64,000 bases of DNA from Halichondria panicea (Eukaryota; Porifera; Demospongiae; Suberitida; Halichondriidae). The notes under the pieces are model-generated. The model had not been told where the DNA came from, made no database searches, and was given only the letters and a program-made list of their open reading frames with translations. The DNA lies in contig NC_087378.1 of NCBI RefSeq assembly GCF_963675165.1, positions 1 through 64,000 on the forward strand, read 5' to 3'. Of this stretch, positions 63,599-64,000 are shown piece by piece (within the stretch, counting starts at the first letter, position 1; each line of letters begins with the position of its first letter). The position numbers and the translations under genes are program-made.

Positions 63599-63948
63599 TT
63601 AAGGTTGTTTGTCACTGAACACTACTGAGATGTCGTCCTTGGGCCTTGAAACAGGCAGTACTTTGTAGGCTAGGTTTTGACCTGGTGCTAGCTGCCAAGT
63701 GAACCTCCTAGACAGCTCCTGAAGGCACTCCTGCATGTGTGTGTAGGGGGGGTGCCGGGGGGGGGGGGGAGTAGCATAAGAGGTGTTTGAGATATAGATA
63801 CAAAGATTATGTAATGAATAATAGTATAACTAATATACAATAAACATTATAGCTTCTCACCTTGAGGATTCCACTAGATAGAAGGTGTCCAATGCAGTTT
63901 CTTGGGCCACTACCAAACGTCCACACTTTGTCTTTATCCTCCGAATTC
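63599..63948 (-). CDS. Cytochrome P450, C-terminal two exons (partial)
   Basis: Haem-thiolate monooxygenase. Exon 63948-63861 encodes the haem-binding signature FGSGPRNCIG (F-x-x-G-x-R-x-C-x-G with the axial cysteine) preceded by DKDKVW. It splices in frame to the last exon 63730-63599, which ends VLPVSRPKDDISVVF plus six residues and TAA at 63601-63599. The remaining N-terminal and catalytic exons lie beyond the right edge. The clan and CYP family cannot be assigned from this tail. Stop codons of this gene and mitoferrin are 226 bp apart, tail to tail. Confidence 0.85.
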
Positions 63949-64000
63949 CTACACACAATCACAACTATCACACACCACACACACACACACCACACACACA

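Overview
The window is nuclear DNA from a compact, intron-rich animal genome. Genes are split by many short GT-AG introns, and the proteins are animal-type: tankyrase, prominin, a vinculin/alpha-catenin relative, WDR11, mitoferrin and the RNA polymerase II subunit RPB2. The compactness, the divergent protein sequences, and a large intronless beta-helix/multi-TM receptor-like protein of a kind I associate with sponges and cnidarians suggest a sponge (probably a demosponge). That assignment is inference; no marker here settles it.

Layout, left to right: MGAT2 3' part (+, 50-1479); TMEM53 (-, 1595-2455); WDR11 (-, 2613-10807), which carries an intronless unknown gene on the opposite strand in one intron (6209-6916) and a 1-kb GT-rich satellite in another; LIPT2 (+, 10885-11965); NMNAT (-, 12199-13292); prominin (+, 13666-18070); PDE12 (-, 19045-21248); tankyrase (+, 21432-29977); an expanded vinculin/alpha-catenin family gene (-, 30219-40140); an intronless beta-helix/9-TM protein (+, 40287-44384); two tandem aldo-keto reductases (-, 44589-49082); a histidine acid phosphatase (-, 49457-52437); POLR2B/RPB2 (-, 52594-60019); mitoferrin (+, 61002-63372); and the 3' end of a cytochrome P450 (-, 63599-63948, running off the window).

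Most genes sit in head-to-head pairs with short shared upstream regions: WDR11/LIPT2 (77 bp between start codons), PDE12/TNKS (183 bp), vinculin-like/beta-helix (146 bp), NMNAT/prominin (373 bp) and POLR2B/mitoferrin (about 1 kb, holding a transposon). Between pairs the genes converge with close 3' ends. I rebuilt exons and checked that reading frames close for MGAT2 (271 codons visible), LIPT2 (222 aa), NMNAT (245 aa), prominin (933 aa), PDE12 (652 aa), tankyrase (1154 aa), AKR copy 2 (339 aa) and mitoferrin (339 aa). WDR11, the vinculin-like gene, the phosphatase and POLR2B are given as spans with approximate exons. These are housekeeping or cell-biology genes that share a neighbourhood, not one pathway. 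Several touch mitochondria (LIPT2, PDE12, mitoferrin) or NAD (NMNAT makes it, tankyrase consumes it).

The unusual content is in the non-coding DNA. I found three non-autonomous DNA transposons with target-site duplications: Tc1/mariner-like with TA, Harbinger-like with TTA, and Mutator-like with a 9-bp duplication. There is also a foldback family with at least seven copies, all in introns, and many minisatellites. Several tandem or inverted arrays are built from exon-intron junctions, so they multiply splice sites (POLR2B, the vinculin-like gene twice, WDR11, possibly prominin).
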